DNA of 64,000 nt from Straminergon stramineum. Taxonomy: Eukaryota > Streptophyta > Bryopsida > Hypnales > Calliergonaceae. The stretch spans positions 7,256,501-7,320,500 of the forward strand of contig OY987269.1 in the NCBI GenBank assembly GCA_963920665.1. The letters are read 5' to 3'. The position numbers were made by a program, and so were the translations under genes. Positions 11,199 through 22,929 of the stretch are shown piece after piece (within the stretch, counting starts at the first letter, position 1; every line of letters begins with the position of its first letter). The notes below the pieces were generated by a model. The model searched no databases and was not told where the DNA came from. It worked only from the letters and a program-made list of their open reading frames with translations.

Positions 11199-14100
11199 TT
11201 ACTTGGGCATCACATTATATGAAGGCCTGGCGCCATTGAATGATTGGTCTTGTGGTGTAATGCTGGTGATGTAGCGTTGCTGTGTGTTCCGTCGGTTTGC
11301 CAGGCACCAGAAAATGATGAGCAGGACCATAATGGAAGACATGACTGCAAAGCAGATCCAAATGCGGTTGATGGCAATTTTTGCAGGGCCGCACCGCTCC
11401 TCCACCATAGTCTCGATTGGGTTCGTTATAAGCGAACAATTCGTGAGCTCCTCCATCAGCGGGAACGCGTTCAAAGTGCTTTGCGAAGCTGCAAGCAAAC
11501 AGAGCACACAGCGTTCATCACGAGTTTGTTTGTTGAAATCAATCAACAGGCTATCTCTGCAAATATGTGCAACCCATTAATAGCAAAACATAACCCTCTC
11601 CTGTTACTTTCATGGCCTCATGACGCATTTGCAAATTGGAAAAGAAAAACAAGGTCGTAAGCCCAGCCTCTCCACATTCCTTCAGAAAGTCTTTTAGATT
11701 TACAAGATCTAATGATGCTGGTGTAATTTGGAGGAGAGGGTTATGTCCGATAATTCACTAGGTAGCCTCCTGAACCTTGTCTAGTTGAATGGTATATTTT
11801 TTAATAACATGAAACATTAGGAGTTGGGGCAATCTTAATCCTATTTTGATTTCGTCCAACATTGTCTTATCACAAACATATCATCCCCAAGAATCTAAAG
11901 TAGAAGTTTGATCACTTTAGCTAAATACTGTTATGAATCTTTAAGAAAAAAATTCTTTATAAATGGGTGAAAAAAAAAAGTTTGCAGGTGCTCACCACTG
12001 CTAATTGCAGCAACTCCGTCATAAGTGGATTGGTTGACATAGAAAGGGTACGTCTGCAAGCAAGCAGCTTGAGTGTTGTTGCACACAAATGGTTGGAGAA
12101 GCTGAAAACAAGAAAGGAATTGTGTGTGAGAACCCGAGCTTAAACCATTCTATGGTAATTATACCCCAAATCAATAGTGCACCCAAATCAAACACTTTGT
12201 ATTGTTGTACATCTAAATGTAGGATACCAGTACACAATGTCACTTTTCTTAGTTTGTTAGTTTAGGGAATACTTACCTTGGTGATCATCTTAACATCACT
12301 AATCCCCAAATGCCCAAACTAAAAATAGAAAATTTATTTTAGAAGCAAGAAGTGATTAGAGTAGCTTTCGAATTGTATATCTAAAGTTCAAAAAATGTAA
12401 GGTTTAGTATAATTTCTTTTTCCCATTGCCACATTTTGTTGCCTTGAAGCTTCCTAAACAATCATCATTTCAACTCCTACATTGAAACCTCTTCAATCAA
12501 ACCCTCTCTTCTAAGACATTTTGGAATATCCTGCACACTTGCCACACTATCATTTCTTGTAGCAAACTTATCTCAAATTTAAACTAATTGACTTGTACTG
12601 TGACTGTCTCCCAAGCAATTCGTGAAATAAATATGGAAATGGTCATTTTTCGCCATCTGAGAAGTGGGAGCAAATGCTAAAATTTGAAAGAAAAACAGAG
12701 ATAATCTCTTACACTGGAGAGTTCTCCAATTGGTAGCGTATCATTTGCACAAACGCCTGTGTAAATGTAATCGGGAGGCGGACCAATTGGGTCACAAACA
12801 CCTGTCAACGAAGTGGCCCCGTCGGTGTAGTACAACAAGTCACCCGTTGCCTGCATTGCATTAATATCCACAATTATATTCACAACTTGTTAGTATGTTA
12901 AGGATTAGAATTGGATTACAATTAGTCACAATGTTGACTAGATAATCTTTGATAAAACTTGAGAAGGTTATGGACATAATATTAGGTTATACCTTTGAAT
13001 CAAGAATGTCAAATTGTGTGCTTTTTGGCTCATTGGTGGGCTCAAATTGAACACAACACCCTCACCCTCTTGACAGGTCAGCTTACCATTATGTTATATT
13101 CAGATTTAAGCGGCTACCACAAAGTATAATCCCAAGTGCATGTTTGCGGCAATTAAAACATTTAAAATAGAAGAAGAATTTTGATCTAAAGACTAGTTTG
13201 AAATGAAGAGTTTGTAAAAGATAATTCTCCTAACTATATACCACATGGGCACAGATAGCAAATGCTACCCTTGATGCTACCCTTGATGCCTCCTTTCAGA
13301 GGTAAGACTCGGTTACAATAATGAATTTAAAACAATAGAGAAAAGGTAAAAGATTGTTGTACCGTAGCAATGATACTTTTCATGGCCTCTCGCACTTGCA
13401 AGTATTGTGAAGATGAAGAAGCCAAATCCGCGCACGGAATCAGGTCATCGAGAGTTGTGTTTTGGGGGTCTCGAAGATACTGTTTGAAAGCTAAACAACT
13501 ATCATCTGCCACACTGCCATCCAACAATGAAAGCGTTTTTCAGTCCCTTTTCTTCTTCTTTAATACAAATAAACTAGATAACCAAAATTATAAGATTATT
13601 AGGCCTAAGTCAGTTATTAGACAAACCCTCCATCCTCAAAATTAAACCAAGACCATCAAATCTTTGAGATCTACAGTTCTCTCAAAGAGGATGGGGGTTA
13701 AACATGCGATATTTCCAAGGCAAGTGAGAAACTTACTAGTGAACCGAGAAGAAGAACCCAAACATGACCCACGTTAAGGCCGTGAAAATCCACGTCACAA
13801 AAATAATTCTGTGCAGCACAACAAACAGTCTTCTTTCAGAGAACAATTTCAAATGCCAATTTCATGTAATTTGCATGAACAACAATAAACTTCCAATTTT
13901 GGTATCCCCATTATTGAATATGGAGTAGATATTAACCTTCAAATTGAAAGACTGTGTTATAGGTTATTAACCTCTCCCAATGAAAACTAGACACTAATCC
14001 TGTGTTCATTAGTTAATTTAGCATTTGTAATAAGACAATTACACCTAAATTCATCTGAATATGCAATTGAGCATTGTTCCTGTTATTAAATTGCCTAATT

Positions 14101-17100
14101 TTTTTTTGGGTCTTGTTGGAAGTCGAAAGAGTATTCCAGATTCTCCTTCTATGCATTTGTTGGACACCATGTGAACAAACTAAGAAATTTCAAAGTGCTG
14201 AAAATAGGTGAATCTAAAAGTGAACCTAGGCTTCTCATGAATAGTGGTAGTACATTTTAAGCAAGAATTTGTAGGGGTTGGTTTTAAAAAGGGTAACAAT
14301 AAACTGCAGTTACCTTAATCATCCCCCTTTCATACTGCAATGCTACATCCCCCAAAATAAATCGCAATAAAATTCCTACGACACATTACTAGGCGCTAGA
14401 ACTATTGCAGTGGTATTTCACTCACAAGTAGAAGAAGCGCCTCCATCTCAGAAATGTTGAAGCTGTGCATACACACAACAAAACAAGCAAAATCCATTAA
14501 AACTAGAGATTCCTCTTGATTTCAACTATGTGAATGTCACACATGTTCCTCAAGTATCAGATGTTGAATAAAAATCACTCAATCTTTATCCTCCAGTATC
14601 TAACATGGGTGCAAATGGAATTTTTGAAGTACAAATATTGTACATTTTAGGGTGGGGACAACTTCTTGAGCAACTATGCATGCCAACTTCAAAATATTCA
14701 TTTGGGTTCCAACTTCTTTGATTCTAAATGTGTTGCATTCTGCTTCAATTTGCCTTTCCATCAAAATTGATTTAAAAAAAAAATTTGAAACCAACAGACT
14801 CACTCAATGCAGAATTTGGTTTTAAGAGCAGAATACCATAACAAGGTAAGACAGGAAAATAAGAAGGGTGATGGGGCAACACTATACCAAAACCAAGAGT
14901 GATGAGTAGTAAATTCAACGACGTCACCACTATCAATATAATTTCTCTGCAAAAACACGAAAACAATACAGATTTGTAAGTCAATTCCTTCAACAAACAT
15001 TCACTACAAATTCAAGTGTTTGACTATTTTACTTCTAGGATAATACACCTAATTGCAACACCTACCCAAAAGCAACAATCTTGCATGAAAAAATATTTTA
15101 ATTTTGAGAGTGTACACCACCTCAACGTCAAAATATGAGTTGGGTTTATATCATCTACCAATATACTTATAAATTTTTTATATGGTATCCAAACTACGCA
15201 TTCTTTGTAGCATTGCAATCCTCTTTAGATATCCTAACAAGAAGAAAACCTACACTCTGTTGCAATTTGATGCGGTACCAATATAACAAAAGAGAAATAG
15301 TACTACTTACACAATTTTGAAGACCAGCTGATACGTCTTCTTGTACTTGACGAAGGCCTTTTCACTCACAACAACAGCAAGGCTGTCGAGTTTCGTCTGC
15401 GTGGAGTCGAGCGTGTTGTACAACGATTGGCTGTAAGGTTGGACCACGCCCTTCACACTATTCAGAGTGCCGGACACGTTATAGATGGTGTCCGTGGCGT
15501 CCTGCGCTGCCCCCAACAGCACATTTTCCACATTGTTCACTTGCGAGTTCAGCCTGCGAGCTGCAATGAGCAAGATCACGCTGCTGCCACTGCAAATACA
15601 ATCCAATATCAGGGTTTCAGTGGTCTGCAGACTTCATGATATTTAACCTCCGATCAATCTGAATCCGTACTCTAGACGATGAATATACAAGGGGTTTAGA
15701 ACCAGTGTTCTACAGCGATAGCATCAACCATCTTCTGACATACATTTCAGAGCAAGAACCCTCTCTTCAATGTACACTACAAAGCTATTCGACGCCATAC
15801 ACATACACCACTGATTCAAACCTTTGAGAGAAGATTCTAAACCTCAGAAACAAGCAACAGAATCGCACGACTGAAACTACAAACTCTGACAACAATGACT
15901 AATGTTTGAACGAGAAAGACATTTGAAATCCTGCTAGTGAGTCACGAAGACATGTGGTAAGAATTCTCAATGTGCAAGGGACAGAACTTCGGGTTCTTCA
16001 GAGGCTTAGGTTTGGCAACCAGGGTGTGTGGAAATTAGGGCTCCGAGACTCACACGGCCACGGCAGAGAGGAGGAAGACGATGAGTCGAGGGGTCCAGAA
16101 GAAGGCGCGCGAGCGAGGTCGCTTGGAGTGCTCTCTGCTTCCACATAGACAGTTACAGCAAGCGAACAAAAGGAGCAGCAGACCCAGCAACAGCCACGCC
16201 GCAGCAATGGCGTACCCGGAGATTCCTGTGAATATCACAGACTGGCCAGGGCACAAAAACACACAAAAAGGAAACCATCAATTCAATAGGATCATGGACC
16301 ATAGATCGGTATCAGACATAAATCCTAAAAATTCGACCATCAAAGTTTGGATATCAAGAGTTTTTTTGAGAGTAAGGGTACTCTGAGAGTGTAGAGAAAA
16401 TTGAGGTTCTGGAGAAAATCACAATTTCTGTAAATCGTGTGAACATCAACGACTGGTCATGGCACAAATTTTCACAAAGCGAACCCTGAATTCAGTAGGA
16501 TTCTGGATGACGCCGGAGATTGGTATCAGACACAAACCCTAAAAATTCGACCATCAAAGCTTAGAGATATACAGTTTTTGAGAGTACGGATACTCGGAGA
16601 GTGCAGGGAAAATTGGGTTCATGGAGATGCTAATCACAAAGTCTAGAAATTGTGTGAACAACACCGACTGGCTAGGGCACAAAACCCCACATCAGTCAGC
16701 TCTGACAGGCTCCCCGAAGTCAACCCTTAATTCAAGTGGATCCTTGATGATGGTGCGCATTTGTGTGCAGGCGATGGTTCTCAGACATAACCCCTAAAAT
16801 CCATCAACAAAATCTTCAAAATCTACAGTTTTTTGCGAGTAAGGGCACTCTGAGAGTCCAGAGAAAATTGGGATTGTGGAGATACTAATCACAAAGTATG
16901 CAAATCGTATGAACGCCACCGACATACCATGCCACATAGCCAACGCCAAATCCATAAGGGTCCTTGAAGACTGCGCGCATTTATGCTCAGGCGATCGTTC
17001 TCTAACACAACCCCTAAAATCCAACAACAAAATCTCCGAAAATGCTCTCTTAGAAAGTCCAGGTACTTACAGAATCCAGAAAAAATTGGGTTTTGTCCAT

Positions 17101-17901
17101 TCAAATCCCAAAGTATGAAAACCACGACCTTTTCCTAGAAACTACGAGTAGAGTACTGCCATCCTCACCGCCCAGTAATGCTTGCTCTTGACGTCGTAGC
17201 CGTTGCGGTAATGGTGGAAATCATCTAGAGGATCCACGCGATCGTCCCGAGGTGCCAAAGGCCGGTAACTAAAACTCGAATTCTCAAGTAGCGTTCTTCC
17301 GCGAACTGCAAATTTCAAGCATTTCAAATGAAGCAAGCAACTTCAATTACTTCCTCCCCATCAAGCAATCAAGCAATCCATCAAGTAATCCCGGGTACTC
17401 AATTCTTTCCACCGCAACACAATCCTAAGTACTTTTCGTCTAGATTTAACTCGTCGATGCTTCCAAATTGAAAAATTGTAGTCACTCCCCAAGACGTGGC
17501 TTTCACCAATCCGCGGAACCCGAAACCTCCAACAATCCTTTGCAACAATCTTTCGCAACAGTTTTTCGCAAGTCTTTCCCACAACAGGCTTTCACAACAG
17601 TCTCTCGCAACAATTTCTCGCAACAATCTTTCCAAAATCTCATAAACCAATTTGTAAATTTACATTTCCTGCGACAAAATCACGAAAGCTTACCGAGGGA
17701 CACACCACCCACTGGGATTCCAAACTCTCTCGAACGGAGTGTCCGCGGAGTTCCGCCAAAGCTGGGATTCTCCGCCACCGCCTGCGCCACGAATCCCAAC
17801 AAAAACACCGCCCACACTAAAATCGCCATTCTCCACTGTAACGAATTCAATCTCGTACTCCCCTCTACTACTACACGCGATCTCCCCACACTCGCCATCA
17901 T
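11199..17901 (-). CDS. Plant five-span membrane protein with a signal peptide, function unknown
   Basis: Twelve exons: 17901-17694, 17305-17169, 16241-16054, 15589-15311, 14946-14888, 14462-14426, 13808-13737, 13513-13363, 12850-12713, 12318-12277, 12101-11996 and 11488-11199. All phases agree and all introns are GT/AG; the product is 568 residues. After a signal peptide (about 25-43) come KHYWA-SVIFTG (111-121), spans at about 118-142, 167-187, 270-291, 302-325 and 513-534, and a cytosolic tail. The long loop 328-512 is cysteine-rich with sequons at N345, N413, N445, N460 and N489, so it should face the wall or lumen. LRWRRFFYL and the loop cysteines match a conserved, poorly studied land-plant family of about 550 residues; I recall Arabidopsis At2g25270 and At2g12400 as members. 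The topology recalls tweety/prominin-like proteins, but this is only a resemblance. The start could instead be the methionine at 17829, just before the hydrophobic core. Confidence 0.88.
14030..14330 (+). repeat. Dispersed repeat copy inside the membrane-protein gene
   Basis: Within intron 6 (13809-14425), this copy shares CTGAATATGCAATTGAGCAT, TTAAATTGCCTAATTTTTTT, GACACCATGTGAACAAACTA and a terminal GCAGTTACCTTA with copies at about 18685-19170 and 47935-48170, plus a short piece at 55780-55860. It provides one of the empty sites for the SINE-like insertion at 18857. Superfamily unknown. Confidence 0.7.
16242..17100 (-). repeat. Degenerate tandem repeats filling intron 2, unit about 211-254 bp
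   Basis: About four units. The shared blocks are CGACTGGCTAGGGCACAAA, CCTAAAATCC or CCTAAAAATTCGACCATC, GAGAGTNCAGRGAAAATTGGG and CTAATCACAAAGT. The first unit contains the true acceptor of exon 3 (AG at 16242-16243). Equivalent points in the next units fall at 16453, 16668 and 16922. The first two of these keep the AG, and the third has lost it. Confidence 0.75.
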
Positions 17902-18660
17902 CGCTCCTCTTTTCTCTCTCTTTTTCTCCTCTCCTCCAAGTAATAATCGATCAAAACAAAAATCCTCCCCCAATTTTCCACGCCTCGTCAATCTCGTCGC
18001 CGCTAATTTTGTCCCGATCTCCCACACGCGATCTTGCAAAAATAGCCGTCACTTCCACTCGGGACGACAAAACGGGAGCTCACAACCAAAGCTCACAATC
18101 AGTCTACTTGCTGCTTGTTGTCCCGAATTCCCCCGGTGAATTCCTGACGATGAGCAACCAGCTCCGATCCTCTGCCCCCGAAGACGCGGTTCGGTTGCAG
18201 GAAGTTGTTTGTTTGCCGTGTGGAGATCGAGTGTCGTATCGTAGTGTGCGAAAGGGGAGGACTTGTTGGAAAGCCTGGGAAAGTTTTGGAAAAGGGCTGC
18301 TGCGACTGGGTCACACCAGGAGAGCTGGAAGCCCAGCAGTGGTAGAAAGGTACTACCGGTGGAAGAAGGCGAAGCTCTACGGCACCTGACAGCGAAGACT
18401 ACTGATTGCTGAAGCCCCTGGCTGGGGAGAATCGTTCAGGGAGGGGGCTTCCAACCATTGAGTCAGGTCTTGGGCACATGCTTCCGTCTTTTCGGCGTAG
18501 TCGTCGCGGAGTGACAAAAAGGGAGAGGAAGAAAGAAAGAAAGAAAGAAGACGCCCTTAAAAGATCCTACCAACCCCAACCCCCTTTCTATTTCGCCGTC
18601 ATGTACATGCGGTGTACATTTTGGACACATTTGAAATGAAATGAGACGAGAGTGGTAATA
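17902..18660 (-). promoter_or_regulatory. Probable promoter and leader of the membrane-protein gene
   Basis: The region upstream of the start codon is GC-richer than the spacer and includes a GAAA microsatellite (about 18530-18550), which reads as a pyrimidine (TTTC) patch on the gene strand; such patches are common near plant transcription starts. Open frames on both strands here encode nothing recognisable and are read as shadows. The exact start of transcription is not visible. Confidence 0.4.
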
Positions 18661-18684
18661 GGTTGGGTCACCTCCATCTGGCAA

Positions 18685-19170
18685 ATTGCAACACTAAATT
18701 GTGTCTGAATATGGTTTTAAGGATGGTTCCTATTATTAAACTATGTCAAAAATTGTTGTTCCGAGTCTTGTAGTTGGAAGTTCAAAGGAGATTCTTCATT
18801 CTTGTAGAATTCTTTTTTTTGGAGGGGGGACTTCATGTGACTAAATCATGGATTTTTATTTTTGTTTCTGAAACAAGCATGTGAAGGAAACACACAGTAA
18901 GGGGTTTTCCATCAAGAGGCAAGGCTGATTTCATACACAAGGTAAAGAACCTGTCGCCGCTAGGTATGGAACCCACAACCACACCATTCAAGGTGGGTAC
19001 CTGACCACCATCACCTGGTAGTTTAGGGCCATCTCAGACCACAAAATATGGATTTTCAAAGTGTTGAAAATGGGGGTACACAAACGCATCCCCTGGCTCT
19101 AGGCTGTACATTTTAGGCAAGAATGGAGAGTGGACGGTTGGTCCTAATGGAGAGCAGCTCCTTTACTATT
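18685..19170 (+). repeat. Dispersed repeat copy split by a SINE-like insertion
   Basis: The flanks (18685-18856 and 19044-19170) align continuously with 14030-14290 and 47945-48110: CTGAATATGG, GTCTTGTAGTTGGAAGT, a CATGTGACTAAA block, and AAAGTGTTGAAAAT with GTACATTTTAGGCAAGAAT. The extra 187 bp plus duplicated target between them is described as a separate element. Confidence 0.7.
18857..19043 (-). mobile_element. tRNA-type SINE candidate, 187 bp
   Basis: Read on the minus strand it has a box-A-like TGGTGGTCAGGTA (19011-18999) and, about 38 bases later, a box-B-like GGTTCCATACC (18973-18963). Together these form an internal RNA polymerase III promoter typical of tRNA-derived SINEs. It ends in an A-rich tail, CAGAAACAAAAATA. 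It is flanked by near-identical target copies, AAATCATGGATTTT (18843-18856) and AAATATGGATTTT (19044-19056). Homologous repeats elsewhere in the window lack it. No protein is encoded. The family is not named here. Confidence 0.75.
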
Positions 19171-19500
19171 AACTTGGTTCCCCTCGGTTCCCCTGGAACT
19201 CAGTTCGTTCCCCTTAATCCATGGCCGGAGATTTGGGACTTTGAGAGTTCCAGGAAAAAAGAATTTGACAAATTGTCACGGTCACCTACTTAATAAAATT
19301 AATTCATTAATTTAAATTTTCAAAAATAATTTTAAAATAATTAAAAAAAAATTTAATTGTGACGGTGTCCTAAATTTAGGTCGAGAGCCTGGAAATCTGG
19401 AATGGCGCTGACTTCCCAGATAAATAATGGCCTTCAGGATGCTCTTGTTGACTGGTTCATTATTACTGACAAGACTAACTTTTGGAACTGTACTCAGTTA

Positions 19501-19887
19501 AGGTAGAACCGTAGAAGCACCAGTAGCCGATCATTTAAGCCATTTTGCAGCAGATCATGCGGAGTATGCGGTCGTGGAAATTATTCCCATGTAGGAAGAT
19601 AGGAAATATGGGCATAGCAAAAAAAATTCAGAATTTTATTTCCAAAATTGAAATGACTGAATTTTGGGAGGCGAAAAGTGCATTTCACTAATAGCCAATG
19701 TCTAGAGTCTTCCAATTCCAATCATTCAATTTTGTTCACTACTTCGAGACATGTGTTATAACTTTATTAGTCCCAAAGTTGAAAAGGATTAAAAAAACAT
19801 TCTATTCTTGAATTTTAATCTAAGGTTGGAAATAGTGCACCCTATAGGTTGGATATTGGGCGTGGTTGACAATTGGTGCTTCTACCT
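19501..19887. mobile_element. TA-flanked TIR element, copy E (387 bp)
   Basis: It starts AGGTAGAACCGTAGAAGCAC after TA and ends GGTGCTTCTACCT before TA. Length 387 bp equals copy B (386 bp) and the repaired copy A (380 bp). Part of the interior matches the larger copy D that follows. No coding frame. Confidence 0.6.
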
Positions 19888-20464
19888 TATTGTACTCCCC
19901 TTTGGTACCAGAGTCAATAACTCAATTATCTACAACAAATGAGAGTAAATGAGAGGGAGGCCAGTGAAGCGACTAAACCTGTCATACAAAGTAGATCCAA
20001 TAGGATGGATTTACTTTGGGGAAATTTATGAATTTTGGTTAATTATCATGTATTATAAAATTTAAAAATTTGGAATTCATATTTGCAATCACAAAACCCG
20101 AATTAGGTAGGAGAGGTCTAGAACATACCCTAGATGTGGTACAAAATAGGGGGCTTTTTTTACTCTTACCCTAGAGAACACAAAATTTACCTTGTTGGTC
20201 CCTTTTCAAGGGATGGACTTAGTGTCTTGCAAATGAGAGTAACTTGGGGAGCCGAGGCCTTCAACATATAATAACTCATAAACCTCACTCTCTCATACAA
20301 TAAACCTCTATGATGAAATATTGATAGCCAATCCTAGCCCAAGCCAAATATAGAATGTAATAGGTGATTGCCATATGTATGCACAAGAGCAAAAAAGGTG
20401 TTGTTCTATGATTCAAATTCCGTCTATGTGTGCAATGTGTCCAATGTTTTTTGTTTGTACAATA

Positions 20465-21126
20465 TGGTAGAAGCACCCATTCCCAACCACTTAAGCATTT
20501 TGTGCATGACCTAGAGTAGTAGAAGGCAATGAAAATTTTCTATCTTCTAGAATGATAGAAATGATGGGCATTATTAATATTTAGTTGTTGTTTTTCCTCA
20601 AATTCAAATTACTATGAATTTTTGAAGCCAAAAGTTGGCTTGCACCGATATCCAATGTATAGACTCGTCCATAATTGCTCATTGTTAGAGTACATCCTGC
20701 TGACTTAAGTACCCCAAATCAAGGACATTTGTCATGACACTTCAATACCTATAGTGCTACCACAACCAAGAAATTTTCTTCAAAAAACAAGTAATGGCAC
20801 CAAAATTGGCATGTTCATTACCATCCATGTATACAAATCCATTGCGACTAATTTGTGAACAAGTTTGTTGAAGTTGGTAAACTACTCTACAACTCATTAT
20901 GTGATCAATAATGTAATATATGCCACCATTTTCAATAGCTCATGGTGTCATTTAGGTAACACCCAACAATCATGTTTTGCTATTGAAATTACTCCAAGCT
21001 GTCAAACTTTGAACCTTATTATAACCATCCAAAAAACTAATCATGGAAATCAATCCCAACCTCTGTTGAAATTTACACACTGTTGGTTGCCAAAGGGGGC
21101 TTGGTTGGTAACGGGTGGTTCTACCA
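20465..21126. mobile_element. TA-flanked TIR element, copy D (662 bp)
   Basis: The left end is TGGTAGAAGCACCCATTCCC and the right end GGGTGGTTCTACCA, each next to TA. The inverted repeats match at about 20 of 26 positions. The CACCCATTCCCAACCACTTAAGC portion mirrors the start of copy C, so D belongs to or neighbours the same family. Longer interior than A, B and E, with no transposase frame. Confidence 0.6.
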
Positions 21127-21212
21127 TATATGTCTAATGTTCTTTGAGTTCCACAATATAATATGAAAAATCAATGTGAACTCATTAATGCAATGATTGT
21201 GAATTTTATTAA

Positions 21213-21790
21213 CCCCCAACAGCTCTAACATACACTTTCTGGATAATGAACAGATTGAAACTCAAGTTTCATCCTCCTTACTACTTGGATGAAAGTTATC
21301 CTAATTTGTAGAGATACTTTGTTAAGTTGTTGTCTAATCCAATGGTTGGATTTGATGTTACTAGAGTACATATTTTTCTACAATTAAAAATGTGCAAGTA
21401 TGTCAAGTGGTTGACCAAGCCAAAATTGCATTGACTCTAGTTCAAAACGGGATTTGCAAAAATGAGTTCCCATATGTGAAGAACATAAAAATTTCAAAAA
21501 TCACCATGTAAATATAACCTCATTTCAAATCCATGCCAACAAATTTTACTCAAAAAAATGATAATTTTGCTTGTAATCGAATTTTGAAAGAATTTTGAGA
21601 TTTTCCTTTCAAAATTTATAGGAAAATATTGGTGATAGCATTGGTGAATCTAACCGTATGGATGGAATCTACAGTTCAAAATCTACAAACATTTGTTTGC
21701 ATATCAAATCCCAAATGTTCTTCCAAATAGCACTTTATAATGATTTTTTTGAAATTGTCAATTCTTGAGAAGACTCTAGATGTTAGACTT
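21213..21790 (+). repeat. Decayed TTAA-type element, relative of 49117-49701
   Basis: It begins CCCCCAACAGCTC after TTAA at 21209-21212 and aligns for about 580 bp with 49117-49701, sharing for example CTACTTGGATGAAAGT, AAGTATGTCAAGTGGTTGAC and GATGGAATCTACA. The right end has lost the TTTAGGG-TTAA seen in the relative. Non-coding. Confidence 0.65.
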
Positions 21791-21799
21791 TGGACCCTC

Positions 21800-22820
21800 T
21801 CCAATTGTAATAAACTCTGTAATCTAATGTGTCAAATTGGTCCCAAGCCTCTAGGTTTAATAGAATTTCTATTGTATATAATCGTCACAAATAGTAAATG
21901 GGTATATTTATGAAACCGAAATGATTAATATATTTGGTATGGTCTACACTATTTATCACAAGGATAAACTACTCCACATTGGTTGTAGTAGTAGCATGAT
22001 AGAATTTGTTGTATGCAAGGGTGTTATTGTCAAATTGGTCATCACCAAGTCATTACCAACTTAATTTCAAAATGTCATATACTCAACAAGATTTTAAATC
22101 AATGCCAGTGATGTTTCTTTTGTCAAGTAGCACATTTGTCATCATATAAGAGCAATATTTTGAAACCGTTGTGAAATAGAGAAACAAGGACGTAAGAATC
22201 ATTGGTGCCAAAAAAGGGAAGGAAAGAAGCTAAAATTAAAGAAGCAAAATATAATAAATCTAAGAGTAGACAACATTGCCAAGATGTCTATCTCACAACA
22301 CATCATCAATTCTAAGCAACTAATCACTCATTCACTTGTCCATGTTCTTGTCAAATTTTCAAAACTCAACATATTTGAACTTCATCTCATCACTACAGTA
22401 ATTGAAAAAAACCAAGTGTCAAATCTATAGTGTTGTGGTGACTAAAACATACAAGGCCAAGAAGAACACTAATAATTAGGAATACAATTATACAAATGAA
22501 GAGACCTGGCACTAATTTTCACCAAAGACGTAGACCTTAAACTATGGACCTATGAAATGCAAATTAGAAAGTTAACCAAACAAACGATTATTTAAGACTC
22601 CCCCAATAAATTGCAATACCAAACAATTGATAGTGATAATTAAATTTGAGTTAGCCCAAATTTAGGTTACTATTAGCAGACTCCTATTACAAGCATCATG
22701 CCTTTGGTTTCTTTAAACAACTTTACTCTCAGGTCTCTATACTTCAGAAACTTAAGGAATTGGACGCCTTCCATACTCTACAGAATTCATAGTCCTCTTT
22801 TGTACATTCAATACCTTGAA
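21800..22820. other. AT-rich spacer, nothing recognised
   Basis: Only short meaningless frames. No clear inverted repeats, tRNA-like or LTR-like borders were seen here. Confidence 0.45.
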
Positions 22821-22929
22821 CTGTTAGTATGACAAATGGTATATAGTGTTGATTTTAGATATGTTATCTTCATGACAAACACCAACACACACTGTGAATG
22901 GCCCTAGACCTAGCATGGAACAACACCAA

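Noticed and set aside
17468..18389. Two plus-strand frames of 223 and 216 residues
   Set aside because: They run antisense to exon 1 and the leader of the minus-strand membrane-protein gene and have proline/serine-rich noise composition.
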